64,000 bases of DNA from Coenobita brevimanus (GCA_032717465.1 JAVRFU010003718.1:3877440-3941439); one strand, 5' to 3'; shown: positions 33,652 to 47,897, counted from the stretch's first letter. Numbers and translations are program-made. The notes: generated by a model not told the origin, from the sequence alone.

Positions 33652-33745
33652 ACTCTCTAATGGAACTTCCTGGTGGGAAAATGTGTGTATGTAACTGGTG
33701 ATTTGAGAGGTTCCCATGGTAACACACAGACACCTCCCACTATAG
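33111..33745. repeat. Extra copy of the 23590-24365 segment, with MITE
   Basis: The same orientation as 53640-54930 and the reverse of 23590-24240. It includes a MITE (33166-33381) with ends CTTTTTACTCTAACTTGGCC and GGGCCAAGTGAATGTG, and (CA)n at about 33590-33650. It lies outside the A/D and B/B' duplications, as an isolated fragment of block B between C and D. Confidence 0.75.
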
Positions 33746-34621
<876 letters not shown>

Positions 34622-35160
34622 CTGTAGTCGCGGAGCAGGACTCTGAGGTTGTCATTATCGTACCCTGGCAACCTACCATTCGACAGTGCGTCCGATTTCG
34701 TATCATATTATACACGAATCATATTATTATGCACGAATATATTATACACGAATATTATTATACACGAACATATTATACACGAATCATATTATTGTGCACG
34801 AATATATTATACACGAATAATATGACACAGGAATATAAGTATGCATGAATATATTATACACGAATAATATTACACACGCACATATTATACACGAATCTTA
34901 TTATTATGCACAGATATATTATCCATGAATATTACTATTCACGAACATATTATACACGAATAATATTATACACGAACATATTGTACACGAATCATATTGT
35001 TGTTCACGAATATATAATACACGAATAATATTCCACACGAACATATTATACACGAATCACATGCGTCTGATATTATACTGTACGCGAAATCACGCACTTT
35101 TGAATCGTAGGTTGCCAGGGCACGATAATAACAACCTCAGAGTCGCCCGCCGCGGCTATA
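34622..35160. mobile_element. TIR-bounded AT-rich satellite element
   Basis: Arms at 34622-34700 and 35084-35160 are inverted repeats of about 77 bp. Both contain GACTCTGAGGTTGT and CCCTGGCAACCTAC (one on each strand), with outer edges CTGTAGTCGCGG and CTATAGCCGCGG read inward. Between them lie about 20 degenerate tandem units of CACGAATATATTATA type. No ORF is present. The architecture resembles a non-autonomous DNA transposon with internal tandem repeats. No target duplication could be assigned. Confidence 0.6.
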
Positions 35161-35351
35161 GTAACCAAGGAGACTCATTTTTAGAGCAGGAATAAAGCTG
35201 ACTAAATTTCATGGAACCACAACATAATATTCAAGCTGTCAGTGGCCCACTTCCGTCAGATAAACACAAATTTACAGTAGAATTAGTGTTGTTTTTGTTA
35301 GCATTATAATGTTTAGTTTGCTTCATGTTTACGTCTGTCCGATAGCACGAT

Positions 35352-35353
<2 letters not shown>
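35161..35353. other. Spacer between AT satellite and (CT)n, second copy
   Basis: Nearly identical to 27851-28044. Nothing recognisable. Confidence 0.7.
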
Positions 35354-35408
<55 letters not shown>

Positions 35409-35817
35409 CTTTTGTCTGCCTGTCTCGAAACTTTGTGGGAACGACCTTGCTTCTCTTTACGTCTCAGGCTACCTCCTTCTTTCCTTCCCTTTTTTCCTTA
35501 ATTCCTTTCTTTCTTCGACGTCTCTTTCTTTCCTTATTTCCCCTTCCTCACTTTTTCCCATCCAGTTCCCTTTTCCTCTTAATTCTTTTCACCATTTCCA
35601 CTCCTTTTCCTTCCTTCTTCCTTTTCACATCCTTCCCTCTTCTCCCTCCCTGTTCTTTTCAGCATTTCCTCCCTTCCTCCCATTATCTCCTTCGCCCCCT
35701 CCTTTTCTCCCCTCCTTGCCAGTCCTCGTACCCTCTCTCCCCCTCCTTTCCTCCCCCTACGACTCCCCCCTTCCTCTCCTCCCCCTACCCTTCCCCATCC
35801 TCTCTGCACAAGGGCCA
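35354..35817 (+). repeat. (CT)n plus pyrimidine-rich segment, third copy
   Basis: A direct copy of 28045-28508 with a few substitutions and the same end junction to the minisatellite. Confidence 0.85.
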
Positions 35818-37930
35818 ATTTAAATCCCAACTCCAGTACGAACTGACGTTCAAACTCAAATGCCAACTCAGGTCCCAACACAGTTACCAAACCCAAGTAC
35901 CAACTTAAATCTTAACACAAGTACCAACTCAAGTCATAACTCAAGCTTTAACTTAGTCCCAACTCAAGCGGAAACTTAAGTATCAGCTCAAGCGTCCCAA
36001 CCCAAGCGCCAACCTAAGTCCCAAGTCAAGTGCCAACGTAAATTACAACTCAAGTGTCAACTTAAGTCCCAACTAATGAATCAACTTAAGTGCCAACTCA
36101 AGTGACAACGTGCCAACTCAGGTACGAACATTAATCCCAACACAAGTGAAACCTTAAGTGCCAACTCAAGTGCCAACTTGGGTCAAAACTCAAGCGCCAA
36201 TGTAGGTCCCAACTCAAGTGCCAACCCATGTCTCAACTCAAGCGCCAACCTTAGTCCCAACTCAAGCATCAGCTTAATCACAACTCACGGGTCAGCATAG
36301 GTCCCAACTCAAGTGCCAACGTTAGCTCCAACTCAAGTGCCAACGTAAGTGTCAACGAAAGCTCCAACTAGTGCCAACGTAAATGCCAACTCAAGAGGTA
36401 ACTTAAGTGCCAACTAAAGCGCCAACTTATATTGCAACTCAAGCGCAAACATATCTCCCAACTCAAGTGACAACATAAGTGCCAACTCAAGTGACAACAC
36501 AAGTGCCAACTCAAGTGGCAACATAAGTGCCAACTCAAGTGACAAAATAAGTGCCAGCTCAAACGTCAACTCAGGTCCAAACTCATGCGCCAGCTTGGGT
36601 CTTAGCTTAAGTTACAACTTAAGTCCCAACTCAAGCTCCATCATGTTTCATCTCAAGCGAAAACTCAAGTCCCAATTCAAGCACCATCTTTAGTCCCAAC
36701 GAAAGGGCGAGCTTACGTCTCAAATCAAGCATCAACTGAAGTTCCAATTCAAGCACCAGCTTAAGTCCCAACTCAAGCGCCACATTAAGTCCAAACTTAA
36801 CTGCCAACTTAAGTGCCAAATAAAGTGCTATCGTAAATGATAAGTGCAAATGTGAGTGCCAGTTCAAGTGCCAACTTAAGTGCCAACTCAAATGCAAACT
36901 TAAGAGAAAACTCAAATGCCAACTTAAATGCCAACTTAAGTGCAAACTCACGTGGTGACGTAAGTGCCAATTCAAATGTTAAGCTCCGACCAAAGTGCCA
37001 AATTAAGTCCCAAATTAAGTGCCAACTTAAATCCAACACAAGCGCCAATTTAAATCCCAACTCAAGTACCAACTATAGCTCAAACTCAAGTGTCAACTCA
37101 AGTCCCAACACAGGTACTACTTGGGCCCAAACACAAGTACCAACTGAAGTCCTAACACAAGTACGAGCTCAAGTCCTAACTCAAGCGCTAACTTAAGTCC
37201 CAACTCAAGTGCCAACTAAGATCCCAACTCATGCGCCAACTTGTCCCAATCCAAGCACCAACTTAAGTTCCAACTCAAGCACCAACAGAAGTCCCAACTC
37301 AAGCACCAACTGAAGTCCCAACTCAAGTGCCAACGTAAGTCACAACTCAAGTGCCGACGTAAGTTACAACTCAAGCACCAACTTAAGTCCCAGTTCACAA
37401 GTCAACTCAAGTCCCAGCTAAGGCGCCAACTTACGCTGCATCTCAAGCACCAACATTGATCCCAACTCAATTGAAACCTTAAGTGCCAACTTAGGTCAAA
37501 ACTCAAGCGCCAATGTAGATCTCAGCTCAAGCGCGTACTTAAGTTCCAACTCAAGCGCCAACATATGTCCAACTCAGGCGCCAACCTAAGTCCCAACTCA
37601 AGCTCTAAAATACGTCTAAACTCAAGCGCCAACTTAAGTCCCAACTCAAGCGCCAACTTAAGTCCCAACTCAAGCGCCAACTTAAGTCTCAGCTCAAGCG
37701 CCAACTTAAGTCCTAGCTCAAGCGCCAACTTAAGTCCCTACTCAAACGCCAACTTAAGTCCCAACTCAAGTGCCAACCTAAGTCCCAACTCAAACGCCAA
37801 CTTAAGTCCCAATTCAAGAGTCAACTAAAGTCCCAACTCAAGCGCCAACTTAAGTCCCAACTCAAGCACCAACTTAAATCCCAACTCAAGCGCCAACTTA
37901 AGTCCCAACCCAAGCGCCAACTAAAGTCCC
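35818..37930 (-). repeat. 12/24-bp minisatellite block M4a
   Basis: CAACTCAAG-oriented array, a direct copy of 28509-30600. It differs by scattered substitutions and by the number of regular 24-bp units near 37620-37830. Confidence 0.9.
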
Positions 37931-38520
37931 AAGTCAAGTGCGAACTTAGTTCAAACTTGTCCCAATTTAAGTGCCAACTTCAAGTGCCTCAAGTGGCACT
38001 CAGATTGCACCTATGTGGAAGTTTTCTACTTAAGTGCCACTTAAGTTCAAGTTCCACTTAAGTGCCACTGAAGTTCCACTCAAGTTCCACTCAAGTTCCT
38101 CTTAAGTGGTTCTTAAGTGGAACTTAAGTGGCACTTAAGTGGCACTTAAGTTGCACTTAAGTGGCACTTAAGTTGCACTTAAGTGGCACTTAAGTTGCAC
38201 TTAAGTGGCACTTAAGTGGCACTTAAGTTGCACTTTAGTGGCACTTAAGTTGCACTTAAGTTGCACTTTAAGTTGCACTTAAGTGGCACTTAAGTGGCAC
38301 TAAAGTTGCACTTAAGTTTCACTTAAGTGGCACTTAAGTTTCACTTAAGTTGCACTTAAGTTTCACTTAAGTTCCACTTAAGTTCCACTTAAGTACCACT
38401 TAAGTGGAACTTGAACTTAGTGGAACTTAAGTAGAACTCTTCCTGATAGGTGCCATCTGAATGCCACTTTAGGCACCTAAGTTGGCACTTAAATTGGGAC
38501 AAGTTGGAACTAAGTTGGCA
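37930..38520. repeat. 11-bp palindromic module, fourth copy
   Basis: The core of TTGCACTTAAGTGGCAC 11-mers (about 38050-38400) lies between inverted boundaries at 37975-38030 and 38435-38500. Strand switch as in the other copies. Confidence 0.8.
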
Positions 38521-41500
38521 TTTGAGTTGGGACCTTAGTTGGCGCTTGAGTTGGGACTTAAGTTGGCCCTTGAGTTGAAACTTAAGTTGGCGCTTGAGTT
38601 GGAATTTAAGTTGGCACTTGAGTTGGGACTTAAATTGGCTCTTGAGTTGGGACTTAAGTTGGCGCTTGAGTTGGAATTTCAGTTGGCGCTTCAGTTGGGA
38701 CTTAAGTTGGCGCTTGAATTGGGACTTATGTTGGCGCTTGAGTTGGGACTTAAGTTGGTGCTTGAGTTGGGAGCTACTTTGGCACTTGAGTTTGGGCTTA
38801 GGTTGGCGCTTGAGTTGGGACTTAAGTTGGTGCTTGAGTTGGGACTTAAGTTGGCGCTTGAGTTGGAATTTCAGTTGGCGCTTCAGTTGGGACTTAAGTT
38901 GGCGCTTGAATTGGGACTTATGTTGGTGCTTGTGTTGGGACTTACGTTGGTGCTTGAGTTGGTTCTTAAGTTGGCGCTTGAGTTGGGACTTAGGTTGGTG
39001 TTTGTGTTGGGACTTAAGTTGGCGCTTGAATTGGGACTTAGGTTGGTGCTTGTGTTGGGACTTAAGTTGGTGCTTGAGTTGGGACTTAAGTTGGCACTTG
39101 AATTGGGGCTTGAGTTGGGATCTACTTTGGTGCTTGAGTTGGGACTTAGGTTATCGCTTGAGTTGGGACTTAAGTTGGTGCTTGAGTTGGGAAATAGTTT
39201 GGCGGTTGAGTTAGGACTTAAGTTGGCGCTTGAGTTGGGACTTAAGTTTTCGCTTGAGTTGGGACTTAGGTTGGCGTTTGAGTTGGGACTTAAGTTGGCG
39301 CTTGATTTGGGACTTAAGTTGGTGCTTGAGTTATGACTCAAAGTTCGCGCTTGAGTCAGGACTTAGGTTGGCGCTTGAGTTTTTACTTAAGTTGGCGCTT
39401 GAGTTGGGGCTTAAGTTGGCGCTTGAGTTAGGATTTACGTTGGCGCTTGAGTTGGGACTTAAGTTGGTGCTTCAGTTGGGACTTAAGTTTGTGCTTCATT
39501 TGGGACTTAAGTTGGTGCTTGAGTTCGGAGCTACTTTGGCACTTGAGTTGAGACTTAGGTTGGCCCTTGAGTTGGGACCTAAGTTGGCGCTTGAGTTGGG
39601 ACTTAGGTTGGTGCTTGTGTTAGGACTTAAGTTGGTGCTTGAGTTGGGACTTAAGTTGGCGCTTGAGTTGGGGCTTAAGTTGGTGCTTGAGTTTGGACCT
39701 ACTTTGGCGCTTGAGTTGGGACTTAGGTTGGCGCTTGAATTGGGACTTAGGTTGTCGCTTGAGTTGGGACTTAAGTTGGTACTTGAATTGGGACTTAGGT
39801 TGGCTCTTAAGTTAGGACTTAAGTTGGCACTTGAGTTGGGAATTAAGTTTTCGCTTGAGTTGGGACTTAGGTTAGCGCTCGAGTTCGGACTTAAGTTGGC
39901 GCTTAATTTGGGACTTAAGTTGGCGCTTGAGTTAGGACTCAAAGTTCGCTCTTGAGTTGGGACTTAAGTTGGCGCTTGACTTGGGACTTAAGGTCGCGCT
40001 TGGGTTGGGGCTTAAGTTTGCAATTGAGTTGAGACTTATGTTGGAACGCTTGAGTTGGGACTTAAGTTCGCGCTTGAGCTTGGACCTACGTTGGCGCTTG
40101 AGTTTTTACCCAAGTTGGCACTAAGGTTTCACTTGAGTTGGGATTAATGTTGGTGCTTGAGATGCAGCATAAGTTGGCGCATGAGTTGGGACTTGAGTTG
40201 ACTCGTGATTTGAGATTTATGTTGGTGCTTGAGTCGTTACTTGCGTTGGCACTTGATTTGTAACTTACGTTGGCACTTGAGTTGGGACTTTAGTTGGTGC
40301 TTGAGTTAGGACTTCAGTTAGTGCTTGAGTTGGGACTTCAGTTGGTGCTTGAGTTGGGACTAAAGTTGGTGCTTGGATTGGGACAAGTTTACACTTGACT
40401 TGGGACTTAAGTTGGCGCTTGAATTGAGACCTTAGTTGGCGCTTAAGTTGGGACTTAAGTTAGCGCTTGAGTTAGGACTTGATCTCGTACTTGTGTTAGG
40501 ACTTAAGTTGGTACTTGTGTTTGGACCCAAGTGGTACCTGTGTTGGGACGAATTGACACGAGTTTGATCATTAGGTGGTACTTGAGTTGGGATTTGAATT
40601 GGCGCTTGTGTTGGAATTAAGTTGGCACTTGTTTTAGGACTTAAGTTGGCACTTGTTATAGGACTTAAGTTGGCACTTATTTTGGGACTTAATTTGGCAC
40701 TTGAGTCGGAGCTTTAGTTATTTGAACTGAAACTTACGTCACCAAGTGAGTTTGCACTTAAGTTGGGATTTGCGTTTGCACTTAAGTTGGCATTCGCGTT
40801 TGCACTTAGGGTAGCATTTGCGTTTCCAGTTAAGTTGACATTTGAGTTTTCTCTTCAGTTTGCATTTGAGTTGGCACTTAAGTTGGCACTTGAATTGGCA
40901 CACAAGTTTGCACTTATCATTTACGTTAGCAATTTATTTGGCATTTACGTTGGCAGTTAAGTTTGGACTTAAGTTTGCACTTGAGTTGGGACTTAAGCTG
41001 CTGCTTGAAATGGAACTTAAGTTGGTGCTTGAGTTGGGACCAATGTTCGCCCTTTAATTGGGACTAAATGTGGCGCTTGAGTTGGTACTTAAGCTTGCGC
41101 TTGAGATGAGACTTCTTGCCGCTTGAGTTGGGACTTTAGTTGTCACTTGAGCTGGGATCTAAGTTGGCGCTTGAGTTTGGACCTGAGTTAGCATTTGAGT
41201 TGGCACTTATTTTGTCCCTTGAGTTTACGCTTATGATGTCACTTGAATTGGCTATTGTGTTGTCACGAGTTGGCACGTAAGTTATCTCTTGAGCTGGCAC
41301 TTACGTTGGCACGAGTTGGAGCTTACACTGGCACTTGAGTTGGAGCTTACCTTGGCACTTAAGTTGGGAACTATGCTGACCTTTGAATTGTAATTAAGCT
41401 GGTGCTTGAGTTGAGACTAAGGTTGGCGCTTGAGTTGAGACATGGGTTGGCACTTGAGTTGGGACCTACGTTGGCGCCTGAGTTTTGCCCCAAGTTGGCA

Positions 41501-41814
41501 CTTGAGTTGGCACTTAAGGTTTCACTTGAGTTAGGATTAATGTTCGTACTTGAGTTGAAACGTTGTCACTTGAGTTGGCACTTAAGTTGATTCATGAGTT
41601 GAGACTTAAGTTGGCACTTGATTTGTAACTTACATTGGCACTTGAGTTGAGACTAGGTTGGCGCTTGAGTTGGGACTAAGCGCTTGAGTTATGACTTGAG
41701 TTGGTACTTGTGTTAAGACTTAAGTTGGTACTTGCGTTTGGTACCTGTGTTGGGACATGAGTTGGCACTTGAGTTTGAACTTTAGTTGGAACTTGAGTTG
41801 GGATTTAAATTGGC
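38521..41814 (+). repeat. 12/24-bp minisatellite block M4b
   Basis: The longest plus-orientation array, very regular at 38540-39960 (one frame open for 265 codons as LALELGLK repeats, another for 206) and diverged afterwards. It is the reverse complement of 5221-8330. It ends at GGGATTTAAATTGGCCCC, joining the purine-rich strand of the CT segment. Confidence 0.92.
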
Positions 41815-42217
41815 CCCTGTGAAGAGAGGAGGGGGAGGGGTAGAGGGAGGAGAGGAAGGGGGAGTCGTAGGGGGAGGAGAGGAGAGGGTACGAGGACGGG
41901 CAAGGAGGGGAGAGAAAGAGGGGGCGAAGGAGAAAATGGAAGGAAGGGAGGAAATGCTGAAAAGAACTGGGAAGGAGAATATGGAAGGAGGTGAAAAGAA
42001 AGGAAGGAAAAGGAGTGGAAATGGTGAAAAGAATTAGGAAGAGGAAAAGGGAACTGGATGGGAAAAAGTGAGGAAGGGGAAACAAGGAAAGAAAGAGACG
42101 TCGAGGAAAGGAAGGAAGGAATTAAGGAAGAATGGAAGGAAAGGAAAGAAGGAGTTACCCTGAGACGTAAGGTGAAGCAAGGTCGTTCCCACAAAGGTTC
42201 AAGACAGGCAGACAAAA

Positions 42218-42277
<60 letters not shown>

Positions 42278-42290
42278 AAGAGAGGGAGTC
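41815..42290 (-). repeat. (AG)n plus purine-rich segment (reversed CT segment)
   Basis: Reverse complement of 4736-5220, with (AG)n at 42221-42275 shorter than its partner. Confidence 0.85.
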
Positions 42291-42359
42291 TGACTGTAAA
42301 ATATCCCATTCTTTGAGGAAGGAAAGTCAGAACATCTTCAAAGCAAATATCCTCATCAG
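42290..42359 (-). pseudogene. hAT transposase fragment (right copy)
   Basis: Minus strand reads DEDICFEDVLTFLPQRMG, adjoining the end of the hAT-like element at 42360. It is the counterpart of 4666-4735. Confidence 0.6.
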
Positions 42360-43028
42360 CAGTGCTGGGAACGCTACTAATAAAAAGTAGCGGCGCTCCC
42401 ATTCCCGTTACTAGCCTGAAAAAGTAGTGGCGTTACTGGTTTCGCTACTTGATACGAAATGTAGCGGTGCTCCCGCTCCTGCTGCTTTGGATAAGAAAAA
42501 CGTACACGAAGGAAAGGTTAACAAAAATCTGTGATATAGCAATACACTATATACTGTTTTGATAATATTAGTCAGTCTGAGTGGTTATGTTGTGTACCAG
42601 TAATGTCAGTATACACTTATACTGAATAAATAAAATCATACATGTCGGTGTCACTTTAATGAAGCTTAGAGCCGAAGGTACAGGAAAAAAGCTATTTACT
42701 GTATAATGTAACAAATGCTCTTTTACACTGTTACCTAGTATACCTACTGAAAGTAACATACGTAAGTAACAGGCAAAAAATGTAGCCTACCATTAATACA
42801 TATTATATAGATTTATTATATTTTCAATGATACTCATTTAAGATATATACGAAAACGAGAGTAAAAATGAACTGGGGCTTTCTGTTAAAGGCTATACAAT
42901 GGCAATGTTTTTTCCATTACCTTAAACTGAAAGTAACATACTTTTACGAAATAATAACGTAGTGCGTAAGAATTAGTCTGAAAGAGAGAGTGAGGGAGAG
43001 AGCGCAAGTTAGAGACGGGAATAGTTAG

Positions 43029-43088
<60 letters not shown>

Positions 43089-43489
43089 GCATTGCCTACA
43101 TCTAGCTGACATCCTTATTTATCTTTAGGCCTACTTAATTTAAATGATCGATAATTAACTAGCAACTTCCTGTCTAATTATTGCACAATTACTAATAAAT
43201 AATATATATAGTTTAATAAATTACTGATGTAATGTAGAACAAACATCCTTAATTGACAGAATTGACGAAAGTAGTATTTTTCGTCATTAATAAATGCAAC
43301 CAAACCGTCGGCATATCTGTATGTACTCACGACTCCGGACTGTATTCGTCGCGTGAGTAGTGAGGAGCGCGGTAACGCGTGAGTACAGCCAAAAAGTAGC
43401 GGCGCTCTCAGTTCCGCTACTGGCTAAAAAAAAGTAATGGCGTTACCACCATCGCTATTAAAATAGTAGCGGCGCTATTCCCAGCATTG
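42360..43489 (-). mobile_element. Non-autonomous hAT-like element (right copy)
   Basis: Reverse complement of 3560-4665 with the same CAGTGCTGGGAA and TTCCCAGCATTG ends. Its internal (GT)n at 43031-43086 is about twice as long as in the left copy, accounting for most of the length difference. Confidence 0.65.
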
Positions 43490-46150
43490 CTCAAGTGCCA
43501 TCCCATGTTTCAACTCAAGCGCCAACCTTAGTCCCAACTCAAGCACCAGCTTAATCACAACTCAGGGGTCAGCATAGGTCCCTACTCAAGTGCCAACGTA
43601 AGCTCCAACTTAAGTGCCAACGTAAGCTCCAACTCAAGTGCCAACGTAAGTGCCAACGTAAGCTCCAACTCAAGTGCCAACGTAAGTGCCAACGTAAGCT
43701 CCAACTCGTGCCAACGGAATTGCCAACTCAAGCGCTAACTTAAGTGCCAACTAAAGCGCCAACTTATGTTGCAACTCAAGCGCAAACATAACTCCCAACT
43801 CAAGTGACAACACAAGTGCCAACTCAAGTGACAACATAAGTGCCTACTCAAATGCCAACTCAGGTCCAAACACAAGCGCCAACTTGGATCCCAGCTCAAG
43901 TGACAGTTTAAGTCCCAATTCAAGCGCCAACATGTCTCAGCTCAAGCGCAAACTTAAGTACCAACTCAAGCGCCATCTTTAGTCCCAACTAAAGGGCGAC
44001 CTTAGGTCCCAACTCAAGTACCAAGTTAAGTTCCAATTCAAACACCAGCTTAAGTCCCAACTCAAGCGCCAACTTAAGTCCAAACTTAACTGCCAACTTA
44101 AGTGCCAAATAAAGTGCTAACGTAAATGATAAGTGCAAACCTGAGTGCCAATTCAAGTGCCAACTTAAGTGTCAACTCAAATGCCAACTTAAGAGAAAAC
44201 TCAAATGCCAACTTACGTGCAAACGCAAATGCCAACTTAAGTGCAAACTCACGTGTTGACGTAAGTGTCAATTCATATGTTAACTAAAGCTCCGACTTAA
44301 ATACCAAGTTAAGTCCTATAACAAGTGCCAACTTAAGTCCTAAAACAAGTGCCAACTTAAATCCAACACAAGAGCCGATTTAAATCCCAACTCAAGTACC
44401 ACCAAAAGTTCAAACTCAAGTGTCAACTCAAATCCCAACACAGGTACCATTTGGGTCCAAACACAAGTACCAACTTAAATCCTAACACAAGTACGAGCTC
44501 AAGTCCTAACTCAAGCGCTAACTTAAGTCCCAACTCAAGCGCTAAATAAGGTCTCAACTCAAGCGCCAACATAAGTCCCAACTCAAGCGCCGACTTGTCC
44601 CAATCCAAGAACCAACTTAAGTCCCAACTTAAGCTCAAACTGAAGTCCCAACTCAAGCACCAACTGAAGTGCCAACGTAAGTTAAAACTCAAGCACCAAC
44701 TGTAGTCCCAGTTCAAGTGCCAACGTAAGTTACAACTCAAGTGCCAACGTAAGTTACAACTCAAGCACCAATTTAAGTCTCAGTTCACGAGTCAACTCAA
44801 GTCCCAACTCAAGCGCCAACTTATGCTGCATCTCAAGCACCAACATTAATCCCAACTCAGGTGAAACCTTAAGTGCGAACTTGGGTCAAAACTCAAGCAC
44901 CAACTCAGGTCCCAACTCAGGTACCAAACGCAAATACCAACTTAAGTCTTAACACAAGTACCAACTCAAGTCATAAATCAAGCGGTAACTTAGTCTCGAC
45001 TCAAGCAGCAAGTTAAGTATCAACTCAAGCGTCAAATGAATTCCCAACTCAAGTGCCAACATAAGTTACAACTCAAGTGCCAACTTAAGTCCCAAATCAT
45101 GAGTTAACTTAAGTGCCAACTCAAGTGACAACGTGCCAACTCAAGTACGAATATTAATCCCAACTCAAGTGCCAACCCATGTCTCAACTCAAGCGCTAAC
45201 CTCAGTCCCAACTCAAGCATCAGCTTAATCACAACTCAATGGTCAGCATAGGTCCCAACTCAAGTGCCAACGTAAGCTCCAACTCAAGTGCCAACATAAG
45301 TGCCAACGTAAGCGGCAACCCAAGTGCCGAAGTAAGTTTCAACGTAAGATCCAACTCAAGTGCCAACGTAAGTGCCAACTCAAGAACTAACTTAAGTGCC
45401 AACTAAAGCGCCAACTTATGTTGTAACTTAAGCGCAAACGTAACTCCCAACTCAAGTGACAACATCAGTGCCAACTCAAGTGACAACACAAGTGCGAACT
45501 CAAATGCCAACTCTGGTCCAAACTCAAGCGCCAACTTGGGTTCCAACTCAAGCGCCAACTTGGGTTCCAACTCAAGCTCCAACTTAATTCCCAACTCAAG
45601 CGGCAACCTAAGTCCCAACTCAAGCGCGAACTTAAGTCCCAACTCAAGCGCGAACTTAAGTCCCAACTCAAGCGCCAACTTAAGTTCCAACTCAAGCGCC
45701 AACTTAAGTTCCAACTCAAGCGCCAACTTAAGTCACAACTCAAGCGCCAACTTAAGTCCCAATTCAAGCGCCATCTTAGGTCCCATCTGAAGCCTCAACT
45801 TAAGTTCCAACTCAAACGCCAACTTGAATCCCAACTCAAGCGCCAACTTAAGTCCCAACTCAAGCACCAACTTATGTCCCAGCTCAAGTGCCAACCTATG
45901 ACCGAACTCAAGCGCAAACTTAAAGACCCATCTCAAGTTCCAACTAAAGTCCCAACTCAAGTGCCAACTTAGTTCCCAACTTGTCCCAGTTTAAGTGCCA
46001 ACTTAAGTGCCTCAAGTGGCACTCAGGTGGCACCTATGTGGAAGTGTTCTACTTAAGTGTCGCTTAAAGTTCAAGGTCCACTTAAATGCCACTTGAGTGG
46101 AACTTGAGTGGCACTTAAGTGGAACTTGATCTTAAGCAGCAGTTAAGTAG
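43490..46150 (-). repeat. 12/24-bp minisatellite block M5
   Basis: Reverse complement of 932-3559. Regular 24-bp units lie at 45500-45790, and the 11-bp module with its boundary is at the right edge (about 45960-46150). Confidence 0.9.
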
Positions 46151-46237
<87 letters not shown>

Positions 46238-46390
46238 CTAACCAACAAAGATTCAAGGGTGAATTTGCATCTGTAATTACTTAAGCTTTACGAATTATTT
46301 TTTTTTATGCATGGAAGAAGGAACCAAAGGCCAGAAGCCCGCACGATTTCTCCCTCCCAGAAATTAAATACATTAATAAGAGGGCTGAAT
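46151..46390. repeat. (CA)n and (CT)n microsatellites plus spacer
   Basis: (CA)n at 46152-46196 and (CT)n at 46202-46234, followed by unique sequence mirrored at 676-830. Confidence 0.85.
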
Positions 46391-46526
46391 TCAGGATGTG
46401 TTCATTTGGAGATGCCTGGATGCACTGCGTTTGAAAGACTGAAGGTCATAGGCAGTAGGAAATACAGAGGAAGACAGTTCCAGAGTTGACCTGTTCCATA
46501 CATGGAGGACTGGGAGTAAATCGTAT
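46391..46526 (-). pseudogene. LINE C-terminal fragment (right copy)
   Basis: Reverse complement of 540-675. It contains the same frameshifted LWNCLP and VFPTAYDLQSFKRSASRHL peptide. Confidence 0.5.
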
Positions 46527-46542
46527 AGAAAAGAGATGAGAG

Positions 46543-47177
46543 CAGGGTTGGAGTAATTGTAATTGTAATTTAACTGAAATGTAATTATTTAGAAATATTG
46601 TAATTGTAATCATAATTGTAATTAAAAGTAAAATTGAAGTAATGAATTGTAATTGTAATTGAAAAGTTAATTGTAATTAAATTGGTATTATGAAAGGGAA
46701 GGAGAGTGGTAGTGGTAAGTTTATCCCATACCCAGCTGTCATTATGGGATTAAGATGCCACAGGATTAACCCAGCTAAGCCGCGTTTTGACAGTTCTCCT
46801 GCCTTTGTCCTCAACACTCTCATGGCACCTGACCCACCTGAGTCGAGGCCACCGAGAAAAGTGGCCTGGGTTGAGCTGGGTTGTGATAATTTTGATGGTC
46901 GACACACAGCATTTAACACTGCATCTGCCTATGAGGAAATTGTCAATCGGTTCAGTATTCAAGGGAAAGTAAAGAAAGTTGTAGCTGATGATGCATCTTA
47001 ATGGTGAAAGTATTTGACATTTCCTTCCCAAGTTTCTACATAGATCAGAAGCAAGAGGAGGCTGGAAATTCGTGTGACCCCAACATCGCTGATGAGGATA
47101 TTTGCTTTGAAGATGTTCTGACTTTCCTTCCTCAAAGAATGGGAGGTTTTGCCAGGCCTTTAGTTCCTTGTTCCTAA
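46543..47177 (+). pseudogene. hAT-family transposase remnant (right, longer copy)
   Basis: CAGGGTTGGAG at 46543 followed by ATTGTAATT repeats (to 46689) looks like a hAT terminus. An ORF at 46690-47001 (103 codons) contains DGRHTAFN and SIQGKVKKVVADDAS, and stops at TAA. The next frame starts at 47001 inside the same TAATG and runs 58 codons to 47177 as MVKVFDISFPSFY, with DEDICFEDVLTFLPQR later. The DDAS/MVK junction is where hAT proteins usually have (T)DNASNMVKAF, so one small indel explains the split. The catalytic-core remainder, the C-terminal dimerisation region and the 3' terminus are absent. The sequence after 47177 is unrelated. It is a decayed, deleted transposon with no likely activity. 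Confidence 0.7.
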
Positions 47178-47385
47178 CATTAAAAAAAAAAAAAAAATAC
47201 TCAGCAACTTCCCTGTCTTCCCTCTCAACGCAGTCTACATCCAAACAGTTTCAGATCTGTAATAAGATAGTGACCCAAATATCTTTACTTCGTTATCTAA
47301 AAATTGTCTGAACTTCTCTATGGATCCTTGATTTATTATTTATTATTAGGTGTGAATATTGTTAGGTTTATGAAAGAGATGATTC

Positions 47386-47460
<75 letters not shown>

Positions 47461-47610
47461 TAGCGCATTTAATCAGGCAGATTCCCAACTATCAGCTCAG
47501 TTGATTATAACTCCAATACTACCAGCACCCCTACTGCTACAATTACTACTATTACTACTACTACTACTACTATTACCACTACTAAACACGCAATCACCTA
47601 AAAAAATATA

Positions 47611-47663
<53 letters not shown>

Positions 47664-47830
47664 CCGACCTGACCTCATGTAGGGCTCCTCGGATGCGTGT
47701 TTGTAATTGTGTGTGCGTGTGTATGTGTGTGTCCCTGACCTCATAGTGACCGTATGTGCGTGTGTGTACGTGTCAACACCCAGAAGAGAGTTGTTTGGTG
47801 GGAGTTTCATTAAAACATCCGGTGGTCAAA

Positions 47831-47897
<67 letters not shown>

